A DNA stretch of 64,000 bases from Pelagomonas calceolata (taxonomy: Eukaryota > Sar > Pelagophyceae > Pelagomonadales > Pelagomonadaceae), in the NCBI GenBank assembly GCA_918797485.1, contig CAKKNE010000001.1:5890001-5954000 (forward strand), read 5' to 3'. Each line of letters opens with the position of its first letter. Position 1 is the first letter of the stretch. This document shows positions 45,989-54,084 of this stretch, piece by piece. The notes under the pieces were generated by a model. That model saw only the letters and a list, made by a program, of their open reading frames with translations, was not told the DNA's origin and made no database searches. Both the position numbers and the translations under genes were made by a program.

Positions 45989-46738
45989 ATGTCCGCTCTA
46001 TGCTGCCGCGCGGGCGACTCACCGCTCGTGGCCGCCTCGCGCGTCACGCTTTCCGTACAGCTCTACGCCGAACTGGGCGCGCTCGGGCTCGTGAGCGCGA
46101 TGCTCGCGGGAGCGAGGCCGCACCTCGACGAGCGGAGCGGCCTCGCAATAACAGCGCTGTGGCTGGCCGTGGCGACGGGCGGCCTCGCGCTCGGCGCGTG
46201 CGTGGCGTCGCTGCGCGGGCTGCGCCACGGCCGAGCGTTCCCACGCTTCGTTGTCGCGGCGCTCGGAACTATCATGGCCCTCACAACCATCGCCATCGTC
46301 GTCGCGGCGCTGCAGAATAAACGGGGCCACGAGCACACGTCGGGCGACGACCGGAGACGGACGCGGACGGTCCTCGTCGTGACGCTCCTGACGGAGATGT
46401 CCCTCGCCGCCGTTCGCGCCGCGGCCGCGGATGTGGTCCGAAAAATCGTGGGAGACCAGTTTCGCCAACGCGGCGACGCCTTCGACGAAGTGACGGGCTT
46501 CGAGACGAGCCGCGTTCGCCCCGTCGCCGAGCGGCGCCGCGACCCCGGCGTCTTCGCGCGCGCGCCGCCGAAGCCTCCGCCACAGAAACCTTCCCGGCAG
46601 GAGCAGTGCGTCATCTGCCAGGAGACGATCGGGAGCGCCGGCGAGCGGCTGCCCTGCGCGCACGTCTTCCACCGCGCGTGCCTCGAGCGGTGGCTTGCGG
46701 AGAAGCGGTGGTGCCCTGTCTGTCGAACGCCCGTGTGA
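45989..46738 (+). CDS. Membrane RING-H2 protein, putative E3 ubiquitin ligase
   Basis: The 249-residue product has three hydrophobic segments at about 25-40, 48-72 and 85-110 (LGLVSAMLAG, TALWLAVATGGLALGACVAS, FVVAALGTIMALTTIAIVVA). A soluble linker and a C-terminal RING-H2 finger follow (about 206-249: CVIC, CAHVFHRAC, WCPVC). This is the usual build of membrane-bound E3 ligases acting in endomembrane protein turnover. The stop follows the last RING residue by two codons. The last 27 bp of the gene region are repeated exactly about 830 bp downstream (see 46,714-47,572). Confidence 0.85.
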   Translation: MSALCCRAGDSPLVAASRVTLSVQLYAELGALGLVSAMLAGARPHLDERSGLAITALWLAVATGGLALGACVASLRGLRHGRAFPRFVVAALGTIMALTTIAIVVAALQNKRGHEHTSGDDRRRTRTVLVVTLLTEMSLAAVRAAAADVVRKIVGDQFRQRGDAFDEVTGFETSRVRPVAERRRDPGVFARAPPKPPPQKPSRQEQCVICQETIGSAGERLPCAHVFHRACLERWLAEKRWCPVCRTPV

Positions 46739-46740
46739 GT
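46714..46740 (+). repeat. 27-bp direct repeat, first copy (end of the RING-H2 gene)
   Basis: CCCTGTCTGTCGAAC through GTGTGAGT codes for the last residues (CPVCRTPV, stop). The same 27 bp occur at 47,546-47,572 without the rest of the gene. The 805 bp between the copies hold the repeat and introner island described below. Confidence 0.7.
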
Positions 46741-46854
46741 TAAGATTGTTGCCTTGCTTAGAGCTAGCCATCTCGAGGCGCGCGGGCGTTTGCCCGGACA
46801 GGGGCAGCCGTCCCAAGCCTGGGAGGACGAATGGGAGTCGCTGGTCGCGAGGAA

Positions 46855-46877
46855 GCTAGCGTCATAATTCCCCTAGC
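46855..46877 (-). promoter_or_regulatory. Degenerate promoter palindrome in the repeat island
   Basis: On the minus strand it reads GCTAGGG, core GAATTATGA and CGCTAGC. Both outer arms are intact while the TTAC core is lost. It lies between two gene 3' ends rather than in a divergent promoter, which is unusual for this motif. Confidence 0.4.
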
Positions 46878-47099
46878 GGGGCTATGTGATGGAGGTGGTT
46901 TTTGGAGGCAAAAAAGTAGTAGCAAACAAGTGGTTGCAAGACAGTGACCGCTCCGCGTCAACACTCAGTTCACCATTCTACCCTCTGAGCGCGCGAGAGA
47001 CTGAGAAACGCGGCTAGCGGAATCTTGCGAAATCAATCGAAATGCTAGGATTGCAGGCGCGGCCTATGGTCCCTCCCCCAGTCGGCCCGCGGTCGCCAC

Positions 47100-47258
47100 C
47101 TGTGTGGAAATCAAATTTACGGCGCGTTCGCCTCCACGCCATCGACGCGGCACCTGCTCGATGGCGTGGCAATGTCGGGTCCTCACCGCTCGACGGAGCC
47201 AGCGCGGCCACGTTGTCGCCGAGAAATGCACCCGATACAGTGGTTGATTTCCACACAG
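47100..47258. mobile_element. Intact introner-type MITE, 159 bp
   Basis: The element starts CTGTGTGGAAATCAA and ends with the exact inverted copy TTGATTTCCACACAG. It is flanked on both sides by the 8-bp target duplication GTCGCCAC (47,092-47,099 and 47,259-47,266). Inside, CCACGCCATCGA (47,134-47,145) and TCGATGGCGTGG (47,158-47,169) form a perfect 12-bp inverted repeat with a 12-bp loop. There is no coding capacity, so it must be mobilised in trans by a DNA transposase. Because the target begins with GT and the end reads CACAG, it would splice as an intron if it landed in a gene. The target's other strand also begins with GT. Confidence 0.85.
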
Positions 47259-47280
47259 GTCGCCACGGTAGTTCCCAGCA

Positions 47281-47448
47281 AGGACGCTGCTCCTCGACCG
47301 CGCTGATCTCCAATCTCCATAGTTCTCTGGAGATGAAAAACTTTTTGGTCCCTCCCCAGTCGGCCCGCAAAGGACGTGCTCCTCGACCGCGCTGATCTCC
47401 AATCTCCATAGTTCTCTGGAGATACAAAAATTTTTGGTCCCTCCCCAC
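47281..47448. repeat. Two tandem units of about 80-90 bp with hairpins
   Basis: Unit 1 (47,281-47,370) and unit 2 (47,371-47,448) both run from GGACG(C)TGCTCCTCGACC through a CTCCATAGTTCTCTGGAG hairpin to TTTTTGGTCCCTCCCC. A third partial copy of the unit end (GGTCCCTCCCCCAGTCGG) lies at 47,068, before the MITE. The MITE therefore inserted into a pre-existing tandem array. Confidence 0.75.
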
Positions 47449-47545
47449 ATAAAAACAAACCATCTTAGTATGATTCATATTCAAGGAAAGCTAAAAGTCG
47501 AAGATGCCCTTCCTCAGGCCGACTCGCCGCGCGTCTGAAGAATCA

Positions 47546-47572
47546 CCCTGTCTGTCGAACGCCCGTGTGAGT
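47546..47572 (+). repeat. 27-bp direct repeat, second copy
   Basis: This is an exact copy of 46,714-46,740. It lies just before the stop of the convergent secreted-protein gene, so the two genes' 3' ends were probably adjacent before the island between the copies arose. Confidence 0.7.
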
Positions 47573-47587
47573 AAACCATAACACAAT

Positions 47588-49444
47588 TTAGTCGATATAC
47601 ACGACCTCCTCCTCAGGTGGCTTTTGATAAAGGAACGCGCGCGGCTCGAGGTCGGGGCGCGCGGGGGCGCGCGCCGGCTCATCCTTCCCCCCACAGATCT
47701 TGCGATAGACGTCGAAGCCGCCGCAGTTGTCCAGACCTCCATCGGTCCCGCACTCGCCGTCTCCCTCGCAGAGCACGCCGCATGCAACCCTGTCGCAGGT
47801 GGCCAGGTCGCTATCTCTGGGGCAGTCTTCTGGGTCGACGGGCTCGAGCGACGTGCCGCACGGGCTCCAAGCTATCGGCGGGAAGGGTACGCCCGTGCGG
47901 GACGGGTGCTCCCACGGCATCACCGTCTCGTACCGCGTGCCGGGCCGTTTTCCCATGTCGTTGTAGACGTGTTTTTCGTCGGGGTCGTACCAGTGCATGA
48001 TCCAGTCCGCGAGCTTGCGCCCCGGCTCCTCGCCCACGGGGTAGAGGTAGCTCTCCGCCTCCTCCTCGCTAATGCGCTCGAAGTCGTCGGGGCTCCGGTT
48101 CGCGAGGTCCTCGTCGATCTCGGTGGGCGCCGACTCGTAGGGGTAGTCGTAGGGCGCCCGCAGCCACTCTAATGGAGGCAAATGCTGGTTGGACGCGTTC
48201 CCGTGCAACGCCTGCTGCTCGAACAGGGCGTCTACCAATCGCCCCGCGGCGTCGTCGAGCAGCTTCGAGTCGTTCGTGAAGCGGGGCTGCAGCGGGAGCT
48301 TGCCGTCGAACCACCAGCGCTTGTGGAGGAACGTGTCCACGACGCGTCGTACCTCACGTGCCGACGACTCCGCATAGACTTTGAGGGTGTGGTGGTCGTC
48401 GTCTATGGTAATAGATAGATCGACGTTTATTAAAGGCGCCACGGGCCGTTGTAAGGTTGCGGCCCTACACGCGTCGTAGGCCGGATCAGGTCTTCGGTTC
48501 ACCGTGAGTCGCGGACACGCTTTATCTGATTCCCGCCGCAACACGTGGCAGAGCGGCTCCAATGAAGACGCCTCGACGGCTTTGACCCTCCTCTTAAGAG
48601 GATACCAGTCCTCGAAGCCCGCTATTTGCCTTTCTAAACAAGCTCGATTCGTGAACTCGAACCCATCTTTTGCTCGTACTTCACCTTGCGGGACCAGGTA
48701 GTCCATCGTCAACGCCGCCTGTCTCACGAGAGCGTCGCCCATGAATAACGAATCGTCCATGACGTTCCGCGTCGAGTTGTCGGGATGCGTCGCCCCAAAC
48801 ACGGCGATCCTGCTATGCCGCACTCGCCTCAGATTGCCGCGGTGGATCATCAGCGGGCCCATTTTTCCATCATCAAAAGTAAATACCAAATCCAACCTAC
48901 AAACAATGAACAGCATGTACTGCGTCCCGTCCCGATGTTCCCACTCGTACCAGTTCGACAACCTTATAGCTTCTCGCATCGAATAAAAGTGGGCGTACTT
49001 GTTCTGGAGGACCTGCGGGCACCGCTGGCCCGTGCTCACTCTCCTATCGTATCGGCAGTCCATGTCATACACTAATGATCGGGATATTTGGTGGTACTCG
49101 TCCGCAAAATCCATCATATCCTCTACGGTATAATTCGTCGGCTCGTACGCCGTTACGACTTCTGCACTCTCGTTGCCGGACCACGTGTGCAGGAACAGGT
49201 CCGCGTCGATGTGCGGCCTTAAATAGGTCATGATCTGGTGGGCCGTCGGCCGCCAGTCCGCGTTCGTGGTGGTGCAGCCGTCATACCTCTTATGTTTCGT
49301 GGGCGACGAGAGGCCGTGCATGATGATCGCGATGTCGACTTTGGTCTCCGGGTCGCGCTTGTTGGGGTCGCGCGCCAGCTTCTCCTCGTAGTCGGTTTGT
49401 TGGCCCAGTACGGCGGCGGCGTAAAGCCACCACAGCTTGGCCAT
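47588..49444 (-). CDS. Large secreted protein, glycosyltransferase-like
   Basis: The 618-residue product begins with a signal sequence (MAKLWWLYAAAVLGQQ). Its first half has VDIAIIMHGLSSPTKHKRYD, MTYLRPHIDADLFLHTWSGN and a D-x-D-like strand YMLFIVCRLDLVF, a layout seen in secreted or Golgi glycosyltransferase-like families. There are several N-glycosylation sequons (NYT, NST, NDS, NAS). The C-terminal 110 residues hold a cysteine cluster (CPRDSDLATCDRVACGVLC, GECGTDGGLDNCGGF) resembling an EGF-like module. The final PPEEEVVYID is acidic. No second membrane segment is seen, so it is probably luminal or extracellular. The function is assigned only by architecture. Confidence 0.7.
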   Translation of the reverse strand: MAKLWWLYAAAVLGQQTDYEEKLARDPNKRDPETKVDIAIIMHGLSSPTKHKRYDGCTTTNADWRPTAHQIMTYLRPHIDADLFLHTWSGNESAEVVTAYEPTNYTVEDMMDFADEYHQISRSLVYDMDCRYDRRVSTGQRCPQVLQNKYAHFYSMREAIRLSNWYEWEHRDGTQYMLFIVCRLDLVFTFDDGKMGPLMIHRGNLRRVRHSRIAVFGATHPDNSTRNVMDDSLFMGDALVRQAALTMDYLVPQGEVRAKDGFEFTNRACLERQIAGFEDWYPLKRRVKAVEASSLEPLCHVLRRESDKACPRLTVNRRPDPAYDACRAATLQRPVAPLINVDLSITIDDDHHTLKVYAESSAREVRRVVDTFLHKRWWFDGKLPLQPRFTNDSKLLDDAAGRLVDALFEQQALHGNASNQHLPPLEWLRAPYDYPYESAPTEIDEDLANRSPDDFERISEEEAESYLYPVGEEPGRKLADWIMHWYDPDEKHVYNDMGKRPGTRYETVMPWEHPSRTGVPFPPIAWSPCGTSLEPVDPEDCPRDSDLATCDRVACGVLCEGDGECGTDGGLDNCGGFDVYRKICGGKDEPARAPARPDLEPRAFLYQKPPEEEVVYID

Positions 49445-49630
49445 CGTCGTTTCCCCGGCGCGGCGGCGAGTGGCCGTGGTGGGGAGTGCGGTGTTTTTGG
49501 CTGCCTCCGAGCTTTTATGCGCAGCTTTTCACTCGCGCCCTTGGCGCGGGCGGCTTCTGAGTACCCATGCGCGGCATACGAGCCACGGTGTGGGTGTTAT
49601 CGATGCGTTTTTCGGGGCTGCCCTCGAAAA

Positions 49631-49653
49631 GCTAGTGGCCTTGTGACGCTAGC
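49631..49653 (+). promoter_or_regulatory. Promoter palindrome, copy 8
   Basis: GCTAGTG, core GCCTTGTGA and CGCTAGC lie in the 392-bp space between the secreted protein (start 49,444, minus) and the histidine phosphatase (start 49,837, plus). Confidence 0.7.
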
Positions 49654-49683
49654 AGCATTATACTCGCACGTCGTTTTTACAGT

Positions 49684-49738
49684 GTAATTACAGCGTAAAA
49701 GTAATTACAGAGTAATATTTTTTACAGCGTAATTACAG
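49684..49738. repeat. Three GTAATTACAG repeats in an A/T-rich patch
   Basis: GTAATTACAG occurs at 49,684-49,693, 49,701-49,710 and 49,729-49,738, with GTAATA and TTTTACAGC between. TAATTA is palindromic and resembles a homeodomain core. The patch stands out in a GC-rich region and lies about 100-150 bp before the phosphatase start. Confidence 0.55.
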
Positions 49739-49836
49739 CAACGCTCGAGTCTTGCCCGCAGCACTGCACTAGTGCCAGCGGAGATTCACAGTGCAGCTGC
49801 AAGGGCTTGCGCAGCACGCCAGCGACGCGGCGATCT

Positions 49837-50718
49837 ATGCGATACGTAACGACATTCATCATGGCCTCGATGATGCGCGAAGCCCCCGCCCTAGCGGATA
49901 AGAAGCTCTACTCGGCGAGCGCGATGGCGACGGCGCAGATCGAGGGCAAGCAGCACTACGACGAATTGGAGCGGCAAGGCGTGTTAGGTATAGTTAGGAA
50001 AACAAGAATCCGAGGACGATTGGCCGACGGCGTGCCGATGCGGGAGGGCGAGAAGATGCTGCACCTCATAAGGCACGGCCAGGGCTTCCACAACTTGCTC
50101 GGGGATTTATATAGAGACTTCGGGAAGACGGTCGACAGCACGGGCGGTGATAAGTCAGGCAATCCTTATGTGAGACCGGAGATCGAGGACTCGCCCCTGA
50201 CTGCTGTTGGAAGGCAACAAGCCAAAGCCCTGAGGCCGACGACAAGAGCTTTGACGGGCATCGAGCTGGTTGTGTTGTCACCCTTACAACGGGCGGCCCA
50301 GACGGCCGCTTTAGCGATGCCTCATTTGAAAGATATAGTGCCGTGGATCGGCCACCCGTTGGTCCAGGAGACGTCGGGCGTGAACGTGTGCGATAGGCGA
50401 AGGGACCGGTCCGAGATCCAGGACGACTTCCCCTGGGTCGAGTGGGGCCGCCTCGATTCGGAGAAGGACGAGTTCTTCGACCCTGATGAAAGGGAGTCCG
50501 CCCGATCCGTCTCGGATCGGGGCTACGACTTCATGCGCTGGGTGCGGGCGCGACCGGAGTCCGAGATCATCGTGGCGACGCACTCGGCCTGGTTGTTCAC
50601 TTTGTTGAACACGGTGATCGAGGCCGACTCTTCTGATTTGTCCTCGTGGTTCCTCACGGGCGAGCTCCGGTCGGTGATCGTGTCCTTCGAGGACCGGGCG
50701 TCGCCCGACGAGCTCTAG
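49837..50718 (+). CDS. Histidine phosphatase (phosphoglycerate mutase-like) family protein
   Basis: The 293-residue product has the catalytic LHLIRHGQGFHN at about residue 74-85. LTAVGRQQAKALRP follows, then VVLSPLQRAAQTA with the second conserved arginine, and IIVATHSAWLFTLL with the second catalytic histidine. This is the complete branch-1 histidine phosphatase set (R-H-G, R, H). The closest style is the plant and fungal phosphoglycerate mutase-like proteins of unknown substrate, which have G-x-G-F-H-N after RHG. The N-terminal 30 residues are not a clear targeting signal. The ATG at 49,837 is the first in frame, with another M at 49,861 possible. Confidence 0.88.
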   Translation: MRYVTTFIMASMMREAPALADKKLYSASAMATAQIEGKQHYDELERQGVLGIVRKTRIRGRLADGVPMREGEKMLHLIRHGQGFHNLLGDLYRDFGKTVDSTGGDKSGNPYVRPEIEDSPLTAVGRQQAKALRPTTRALTGIELVVLSPLQRAAQTAALAMPHLKDIVPWIGHPLVQETSGVNVCDRRRDRSEIQDDFPWVEWGRLDSEKDEFFDPDERESARSVSDRGYDFMRWVRARPESEIIVATHSAWLFTLLNTVIEADSSDLSSWFLTGELRSVIVSFEDRASPDEL

Positions 50719-50796
50719 CTAGCTTAAGAAGTATGAATACGCATTAATGGAAGCTTCCTGGTGCCCATGCGACGCTGTGCTATGCGTTTCGGAAAA

Positions 50797-50820
50797 GCTA
50801 GTGGCCTTAAGACCGCTAGC
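50797..50820 (+). promoter_or_regulatory. Promoter palindrome, copy 9
   Basis: GCTAGTG, core GCCTTAAGAC and CGCTAGC lie 231 bp upstream of the SAM/RRM gene. Here the neighbouring genes are tandem rather than divergent, so the motif is not limited to bidirectional promoters. The core GGCCTT matches copy 8. Confidence 0.7.
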
Positions 50821-51050
50821 AAACAGGCCGAATCGCAAAAAGTCGGCCTGACTGCCTGTATAGGGCACCTGAGTGGCCCAGGGCTACACAACTGGTTGCA
50901 TATATATCGCCCGCGACGCGGCGCTGCGGCGACGAGAATCGCTGACGCAGCTGCGCGCAGTTGTGCGAGCAGCGAGTTCCACCACCTGGCAAGGCTCAGC
51001 GACGCGCCTCGGACGACGCGCGGCGCACGGGACGCTAGAAACAACAAATT

Positions 51051-53567
51051 ATGGCGACCCTCGAGGACGCCGTCCGCTTCGACCGCGAGCTGCGGCCGCG
51101 CGCCTTGCCCGCGCTCCTCGGCGACTTCGGCCTCGGCCACCTCACGCACAAGCTGCAGGCGGCTGATTTAGACTTGCCGTCGGCGAAGCTACTCCAAAAG
51201 CACGACCTCGTCGAGCTGGGCATCCACGGCGATAGTGATAGGGAAGCGTTCTTGGAGCTGCTGAAGACGAGGGACGTCGGCGTCGTGGTGTGGTACCGCG
51301 AAGACCGGGGCATCGGCTTCGTGCGGCCGCTGGGGACGGATTTTGACGACGGGCTGTCGAACGTCTTCGTGGCCAGGGCGGATATCGTCCGAGGCGCCAA
51401 ATCTCTGAGGAGCGGCGTCTTCGTGTCCTACGTCGCCGACGCGGCGGACGGCGGTCCTAATGCTGTTGCCCGAGACTTACGCACATTGGGAACGCAAGTA
51501 CCATCACAACCTTCCGGGACCAAGGCGGCGGACTGGCGCTGCCCGTGCGGCGAGGTCAATTTCTCGCGGCGGTCGAGTTGTCGGCGGTGCGACGCTCCTA
51601 GGGTGGAGGGCGGGCCGGCGCTCTCGAAGACCGTGTTTGTTGGTTCATTAGGACCAGAAACTAAAGCCCCGGCCATCAAGCGCCACTTCGAAAGAGTTGT
51701 GGGCAAGGTTGTCGACTGCTCCGTCGTCCCGGGCAAGTATTATGGCTTCGTGACGTTCGAGACGGCGCAGCTGGCCGAAAAGGCTCTTGGGAAGCATGAT
51801 GTGGATGGGAGATTGTTAACGGTGAAGAAAGACACGCGGCCGCGGGACCCGAAGGGGTTGAGTGGTCTACCGCGCTCGCGAGAGGCGTCGGTGGACTACA
51901 CGCCGCCGCCGCCGCCGCCCCCTCCAAGGCCGAAAGTGGATATCGGCCCGCCGCCCGAGAACGCCTGGGGCGGTCCTCCCCGACAGTCACAGCCGCGGAC
52001 TCTAGGACGGTCCGAGCTCGTTGACGACGCGGCGCTGCGGGGTTTCGCGGACTTGATCGCGCGCGACGCGGGCGTGCCGTCGAACAACAACGGCTTGAAC
52101 GGCGGCACGCTGCCCGGCTGGGGCGCGGCGCCGGGCTTTGGGAGTGCGAGGGAGGAAGCTAGACCGTCGCTCGTCGACGCCCTGGGCGGCGTCGAGCTCG
52201 CGCCGGCGCCGGCGTCGGCGGGCTTCTTCGGGAACGGGCTCGGCGGGCTGAACGCGCTGGCCGCCGCGCCGGCGCCGCCGCCCGGCATGGCTCAACCTCC
52301 TGTAGATTCTCGATCTTTGCAGGAAAAGATGCAGGACGCGATCAAGCGCCAGGACCGCGAGGCGATCCGCGCCTTGATGGCCGGCCGCGATATTGGGGAG
52401 GACGAGGCCGAAAAGCGACGCAAGGAGGAGCTGGAGCGGCGCGAAAATGCTTTACGGGAAGCGGAAAATCAAAGGCGGCGCCAGGAGGCCGAAGAGTTAC
52501 AAAGGCGCCAAGCCGCGGAGCGCGAGGCGCAACTGCGCGCCGCGGAACAGGCCGCGCGCGAGGCGGCGCTGCGCGAAGCTCGCGAGCAGCGCGAGGCGGC
52601 TTTACGCGCGCGGGAAGCCGAGGCCGCGCGCCTCGAGCAGACCGCGCGCGACGAGGCGGCGTCGTTAGCGCTCGCGCGGCGCATGCTCGCCGACGACGAG
52701 GCGGCCCTGCAAGCGCGGGCGAACGCGCCGTCACAGCCCTTCGCGACCGTGTCAAACGTCAGAGCGCCGCAGAAGCTGCCCTCGACCAAAAACGAAAAGG
52801 GCTCGGCCTACGATCCAACGCCGTCGGCGCCGGAAGTGAAAAGACGCGTCGACGCCTTTCTACGGGCGAAGAACATTGATTCGAGAGCGTGTGCCAAAAT
52901 GCGCGGCCTCAAGGCGAGCGACCAGATCCGACTCCTCAGAAGGTTGGAGGCGCGACCGGTCGATAGCGCCGTCGTCATGGCCGCGGCGACGCGGGGCGAC
53001 GACTTCGCGGCGACGGCGGCCGAACTGGACGTCTTGCCTTCGCTCGCTCTGCGCAAGTCCGCCGATAGACTCGCTTTGACGTCTGCTGCTGTTGCTTTAC
53101 TCGCGACGCTCGCCCCGAAGGACCAGGACCGGGTCGCGGCGTCCTTCGACTCGCCCAATGGATTGCGCGGTCTCCGGAACGTCGAGGGCTTCGTGCGGGC
53201 CTGCTTCGTGGGCGACAAGCAAATTAAGAACCGGGCCGCATCCGCCGCGGCGCGCTTGATCGCCGCGGGCGGGCCGCCGCCCCGTCGGGAGGAGAAGGCT
53301 TCTGTTACAGTCACGAAGACGGCGGACACGTCCCCCGAGTCCGTCGCGCCGACGCTGAAAGCGCTGCGCGCGTGGCTCGGGACACGACCGGAAGGTAGAA
53401 TGCGCTCGGGCGAGATCGACCGCTTCTTCAATGCTCATAGGGGACTACCAAAACCTAGAGGCATCAAGTGGCTCGACCAGTACCTCAAGCAGTACGGCAT
53501 GCGCAAGCGCGATTCCGGAAATAGAAGCTACTTCTTCATCGAGGTCGCGGACGGCTCGGCGCAGTGA
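51051..53567 (+). CDS. RNA-binding protein: SAM-like, cold-shock-like, RanBP2 finger, RRM, winged-helix-like end
   Basis: The 838-residue product has a SAM-like domain at 15-72 (LGHLTHKLQAADLDLPS, LLQKHDLVELGI). A cold-shock-type beta barrel follows at 75-145 (VVVWYREDRGIGFVRPLG), then a RanBP2-type zinc finger at about 158-185 (DWRCPCGEVNFSRRSSCRRC). An RRM spans 192-262 (KTVFVGSLGPETKAPAIKRH, YYGFVTFETAQLAEKAL). A polyproline stretch and an Ala/Arg/Glu coiled coil (about 430-560) come next. The last 80 residues (GRMRSGEIDRFFNAHRG, IKWLDQYLKQYGMRKR) look like a small winged-helix or OST-HTH-like end. Three RNA-binding modules in one protein point to mRNA regulation or processing. The palindrome lies 231 bp upstream. 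Confidence 0.85.
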   Translation: MATLEDAVRFDRELRPRALPALLGDFGLGHLTHKLQAADLDLPSAKLLQKHDLVELGIHGDSDREAFLELLKTRDVGVVVWYREDRGIGFVRPLGTDFDDGLSNVFVARADIVRGAKSLRSGVFVSYVADAADGGPNAVARDLRTLGTQVPSQPSGTKAADWRCPCGEVNFSRRSSCRRCDAPRVEGGPALSKTVFVGSLGPETKAPAIKRHFERVVGKVVDCSVVPGKYYGFVTFETAQLAEKALGKHDVDGRLLTVKKDTRPRDPKGLSGLPRSREASVDYTPPPPPPPPRPKVDIGPPPENAWGGPPRQSQPRTLGRSELVDDAALRGFADLIARDAGVPSNNNGLNGGTLPGWGAAPGFGSAREEARPSLVDALGGVELAPAPASAGFFGNGLGGLNALAAAPAPPPGMAQPPVDSRSLQEKMQDAIKRQDREAIRALMAGRDIGEDEAEKRRKEELERRENALREAENQRRRQEAEELQRRQAAEREAQLRAAEQAAREAALREAREQREAALRAREAEAARLEQTARDEAASLALARRMLADDEAALQARANAPSQPFATVSNVRAPQKLPSTKNEKGSAYDPTPSAPEVKRRVDAFLRAKNIDSRACAKMRGLKASDQIRLLRRLEARPVDSAVVMAAATRGDDFAATAAELDVLPSLALRKSADRLALTSAAVALLATLAPKDQDRVAASFDSPNGLRGLRNVEGFVRACFVGDKQIKNRAASAAARLIAAGGPPPRREEKASVTVTKTADTSPESVAPTLKALRAWLGTRPEGRMRSGEIDRFFNAHRGLPKPRGIKWLDQYLKQYGMRKRDSGNRSYFFIEVADGSAQ

Positions 53568-53621
53568 CAATTCAGCACCCTTATCGGATATTAGTGTACT
53601 AATGAATACGAATCTACGTCT

Positions 53622-54031
53622 ATGACTCGTTGTAGTTGTGTTTTCTTACTACGAGTCGTTGTTGGCTTTCGCGCGGCCGTGTTGGCCCGCGGGTCGCGCG
53701 GTGTCCCCCTCTGCTCGATGGGTGGCGACTCACTGGTTGATTTCCACAGGTGCGGACAAACGAGTGCCCCTGCTGCCTCGAGCGAGACCGGGACACGGCG
53801 TGCGTGCCCTGCGGCCATACCATGTGCAGCCATTGTGTCGGCCAGTTCGTGGGAAAGGAGTGCCCCGTCTGCCGCGAGGAGGTCAAGGCGACGATGAAGG
53901 CGCGAGCGCGGCGTCCTTTCTTTCCTGGGGGTCGCGGTGATGGCGTCGAGCGCAGGTTTTCCTCTCCTGAGCCGTCACCACACGAAGAAGAACCTCCGCG
54001 TTTCCTGCCGAACGAGCCCTACAAGCTGTAG
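53622..54031 (+). CDS. Small RING-finger protein, spliced 5' end uncertain
   Basis: The frame 53,750-54,031 encodes a full C3HC4 RING: CPCCLERDRDTACVPCGHTM, CSHCVGQFVGKECPVC, then a Pro/Glu-rich tail and a stop. It has no ATG of its own and begins exactly after TTGATTTCCACAG|GTGCGGAC, an introner-type 3' end. A plausible model joins 53,622-53,654 (MTRCSCVFLLR) to 53,750 in phase, giving 104 residues, but the donor is not certain. This RING has a GHTMC loop typical of XIAP/neuralised-like E3 ligases. Confidence 0.55.
53655..53749 (+). mobile_element. Probable introner element ending before the RING exon
   Basis: The right end TTGATTTCCACAG (one CA shorter than the intact element) and the core CTGCTCGATGGGTGGCG are present. 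The left terminal repeat and a matching target copy are not recognisable, so the 5' border is set only by the reading frame. Confidence 0.5.
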
Positions 54032-54084
54032 CTCCCCGGCCCGACGCGCGGAACCGAACCCCCCCCCCTACTCGTCTGTCACCT

